DNA of 14,747 bases from Oscillibacter sp. (lineage in GTDB: Bacteria; Bacillota; Clostridia; Oscillospirales; Oscillospiraceae). Position 1 is the first letter of the stretch; each line of letters opens with the position of its first letter. The DNA lies in contig JAAWIL010000259.1 of assembly GCA_022796315.1 (NCBI GenBank), positions 1-14,747 of the forward strand, in the 5' to 3' direction. A program made the position numbers and the translations under genes. This document shows, in pieces, positions 13,267 to 14,747 of the stretch. Below the pieces are notes generated by a model that saw only the letters and a list, made by a program, of their open reading frames with translations, was not told the origin of the DNA and did no database searches.

Positions 13267-13908
13267 ATGTGTAAGTGGAATGAGAACTCATCGCCCTCTT
13301 TGTGGGATCTTTCCGATGAAGCGCTGTGTCAAATGGCAGCTTCCGGGACCCGCGACGCTGAGGAAATCCTGGTGACACGGTATAACCGCCTTGTCCGCAC
13401 CTGTGCCCGCCCCTTTTTTCTGACCGGCGGCGACAGCGAGGATTTGACCCAGGAGGGAATGGTGGGCTTGATCAAGGCCGTCCGGGAATTTGACGCGGAA
13501 AAAGAGGCGTCTTTTCGGACCTTTGCCGAAATTTGCATCCGAAACCGGCTGTATTCCGTACTCCGAGCCTCCGGGCGGGAGAAGCATAAGGCGCTTAATC
13601 AGTCGGTCTCTCTTGATACTCCCTACTTTGACAGCAATTCCTACACCTCTGGAACCGCACATCTGGCGCAGCGCAATCCTGAAGATTTTTTGATCGACAG
13701 GGAGCACACAGCAGCCCTCTTGGCTGGTGTCCGGAAACAGTTGTCCGAATTTGAAGCGAAGATTTTGGGGTACTATTTAGACGGTCTTTCATGCAGGGAA
13801 ATTGCCGAGACGGTAGGCAAACCTCCAAAGTCCGTGGACAACGCTGTGCAGCGCATCCGGCGCAAGGTCGCGCAGCAACTTCTTTCCGGCGGTATCAGCG
13901 AACGCTGA
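13267..13908 (+). CDS. sigH: Sporulation/early stationary-phase sigma factor SigH
   Basis: The 213-residue protein is a sigma-70 family factor matching SigH (Spo0H) in length and sequence blocks: LSDEALCQMAASGTRDAEE near the N-terminus, region 2 (about 34-104) with GDSEDLTQEGMVGLIKAVREFD, SFRTFAEICIRNRLYSVLR and REKHKALNQSVSLD, and region 4 (about 158-205) with LDGLSCREIAETVGKPPKSVDNAVQRIRRK. SigH directs genes for entry into sporulation and, in some Firmicutes, competence. The first in-frame ATG (13267) sits only 5 nt after the -10 box and has no ribosome binding site. Later in-frame candidates (TTG 13300, ATG 13333) have none either, and the SigH homology begins before 13333, so leaderless translation from 13267 is the simplest reading. 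Confidence 0.9.
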   Translation: MCKWNENSSPSLWDLSDEALCQMAASGTRDAEEILVTRYNRLVRTCARPFFLTGGDSEDLTQEGMVGLIKAVREFDAEKEASFRTFAEICIRNRLYSVLRASGREKHKALNQSVSLDTPYFDSNSYTSGTAHLAQRNPEDFLIDREHTAALLAGVRKQLSEFEAKILGYYLDGLSCREIAETVGKPPKSVDNAVQRIRRKVAQQLLSGGISER

Positions 13909-13947
13909 GCGCAATATATTTTTCTTTTCAAAGAGAGGGTAAAAAAC

Positions 13948-14226
13948 ATGTACGAAGACAAGACTTTAGTGTGCAAGGAATGCGGCCAGGAGTTCGTGTT
14001 CACCGCCGGTGAGCAGGAGTTCTACGCGGAGCGTGGCTTCCAGAACGAGCCTCAGCGCTGCAAGGCCTGCCGTGATGCGCGCAAGAATGCCGCTCGTGGT
14101 CCCCGGGAGTATTTCACCGCTGTCTGCGCTGCCTGCGGCGGCGAGGCGAAGGTTCCCTTCGAGCCCAAGAGCGACCGTCCCGTGTATTGCAGCGAGTGCT
14201 TTGCCAAGATGCGTGAGCAGGGCTGA
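13948..14226 (+). CDS. Double zinc-ribbon protein
   Basis: The 92-residue cytoplasmic protein has two four-cysteine zinc sites: C9/C12 with C38/C41, and C60/C63 with C81/C84. The first half (KTLVCKECGQEFVFTAGEQEFY, then FQNEPQRCKACR) matches the 'probable zinc-ribbon' family found widely in Firmicutes; the second half ends PVYCSECF. Function is unknown; a nucleic-acid or protein contact role is typical for such folds. GAGAGGG lies about 9 nt before ATG 13948. It begins 39 nt after sigH with no terminator between, so co-transcription from the sigH promoter is likely, and it is closed by a strong terminator. Confidence 0.85.
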   Translation: MYEDKTLVCKECGQEFVFTAGEQEFYAERGFQNEPQRCKACRDARKNAARGPREYFTAVCAACGGEAKVPFEPKSDRPVYCSECFAKMREQG

Positions 14227-14252
14227 TTGAGTTCATCACTCGTCTCTTGCGG

Positions 14253-14285
14253 AAAAGCGGCGTCCAGTTTGGACGCCGCTTTTTT
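14253..14285 (+). terminator. Intrinsic terminator after the zinc-ribbon gene
   Basis: AAAAGCGGCGTCCA (14253-14266) pairs with TGGACGCCGCTTTT (14270-14283) around GTT, 14 bp, ending in a T-run to 14285. Because the left arm starts with AAAA, it could also act on the minus strand. Confidence 0.92.
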
Positions 14286-14294
14286 GTATAGTCT

Positions 14295-14329
14295 AATTAT
14301 CAACAAAACTAAAATTTTGTGTAATAATT
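14295..14329. repeat. AT-rich imperfect inverted repeat
   Basis: AATTAT (14295-14300) and ACAAAA (14303-14308) face TTTTGT (14315-14320) and ATAATT (14324-14329). It lies between two converging transcription units and has no assigned role. Confidence 0.35.
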
Positions 14330-14352
14330 GAGGAGAGACTGTGGAGCGCGGC

Positions 14353-14394
14353 GGGAAAGGGAAGAGCCCCGTCCGCGTGTTCCGCGGACGGGGC
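14353..14394 (-). terminator. Terminator of RNase P RNA gene
   Basis: On the minus strand, GCCCCGTCCGCG (14394 down to 14383) pairs with CGCGGACGGGGC (14377 down to 14366) around a GAACA loop. The tail TCTTCCCTTTCCC (14365 down to 14353) is pyrimidine-rich but interrupted, so the terminator is plausible rather than perfect. Confidence 0.7.
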
Positions 14395-14406
14395 CATATC
14401 ATTGCG

Positions 14407-14747
14407 AGCAAAACTGTAAGCCGGGTTCTGTATTTGACAGTCATCTATCTAGGCGCATCGTTGCCGGTGCGCTCAAGCCACCTCCTGAGGACGGCCGGGC
14501 CAGCCTGTTTGTCCTCCCACGGTGTTGCTCCGGATAGAGTTTACAGCATCGGACAGTCTCCAGCCGATGGGTGGGCTCTTACCCCACCTTTCCACCCTTA
14601 CCCCGCAGCCCGTTCCGCGTCATCGCCAACAAAATGTGATTGTTGTCAACTCGGCCTCCCGGCGCCTTCCTCAAGGGACAGCGGGGCGGTATCTCTCTGT
14701 TGCACTTTTCCTGAAGTCGCCTTCGGCGGGCGTTACCCGTTATCCTT
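14407..14747 (-). ncRNA. rnpB: RNase P RNA, class A, 5' end cut by window
   Basis: The minus strand carries the catalytic RNA of RNase P, which removes tRNA 5' leaders. Class A hallmarks visible in order are GGTAACGCC near the truncated 5' side, AAGTGCAACAGAGAG with ATACCGCC, the P15 hairpin GGTGGGGTAAGAGCCCAC (14588 down to 14571) carrying the GGU that binds tRNA 3'-CCA, GGAGCAACACC, AGATAGATGAC, and the 3'-terminal ACAGAACCCGGCTTA (about 14431 down to 14417). The first roughly 70 nt, including the GAGGAAAGTCC core, lie beyond base 14747. The exact 3' end is estimated. It converges on the zinc-ribbon gene; each has its own terminator. Confidence 0.95.

Noticed and set aside
14328..14537. Plus-strand frame with GAGGAGAG before a GTG at 14341
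   Set aside because: It reads through the terminator and into the antisense of RNase P RNA; the ribosome-binding-like match is probably chance.
1..14747. CRISPR array, insertion sequence or defence island
   Set aside because: No regularly spaced direct repeats, transposase, Cas or known defence gene seen on reading the whole window.

Overview
The window looks like chromosomal core DNA from a GC-rich, endospore-forming Clostridia bacterium, most likely a gut member of the Oscillospiraceae (Flavonifractor/Lawsonibacter/Oscillibacter-like). The reasons are the sporulation genes (a SpoIID/LytB-domain protein, SpoIIM, sigma-H), a yajC-linked four-helix membrane protein of the TIGR04086 type, class A RNase P RNA, strong AGGAGG-type ribosome binding sites, frequent GTG/TTG starts and clearly GC-rich coding sequence. 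The family-level placement is an inference from style and content, not from a database search.

Layout. 1-223: no complete gene, but three inverted repeats, the last a perfect palindrome touching the asd stop codon. 224-1306 (minus): asd, lysine/threonine/methionine pathway. 1307-1504: divergent regulatory region. 1505-5670 (plus): a secreted SpoIID/LytB-SPOR protein, then queA and tgt for queuosine tRNA modification, with a small AT-richer gene of uncertain (possibly Imm3-like) identity wedged between them. 5680-6610: extended -10 promoter, yajC, and a membrane protein whose ribosome binding site lies inside the yajC terminator stem. 6611-6960: 350 nt without a gene, holding a strong terminator hairpin, an AT-rich stretch and a good promoter. 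6961-8562: spoIIM, xerD, terminator. 8588-10518: an ECF sigma factor overlapping (ATGA) a DUF4179-type membrane anti-sigma candidate, then a terminator. 10523-13154: ruvC, ruvA, a 75-residue two-helix membrane protein, ruvB. 13232-14285: near-consensus promoter, sigH (probably leaderless mRNA), a double zinc-ribbon protein, terminator. 14350-14747 (minus): RNase P RNA, cut off at its 5' end by the window edge, with its own terminator hairpin.

How the genes relate. Several modules are housekeeping: queA/tgt act in sequence on tRNA, ruvABC act together at Holliday junctions, XerD resolves chromosome dimers, YajC accompanies the Sec translocon, and RNase P matures tRNAs. Sporulation runs through the window: SigH controls early sporulation entry, SpoIIM is an engulfment protein, and the SpoIID-domain protein is a peptidoglycan lytic enzyme. 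The least explained parts are the small gene inside queA-tgt, the membrane protein inside ruvA-ruvB, the yajC terminator/ribosome-binding-site overlap, and the palindrome cluster at the left end. I see no mobile element, CRISPR array or obvious novel defence system.
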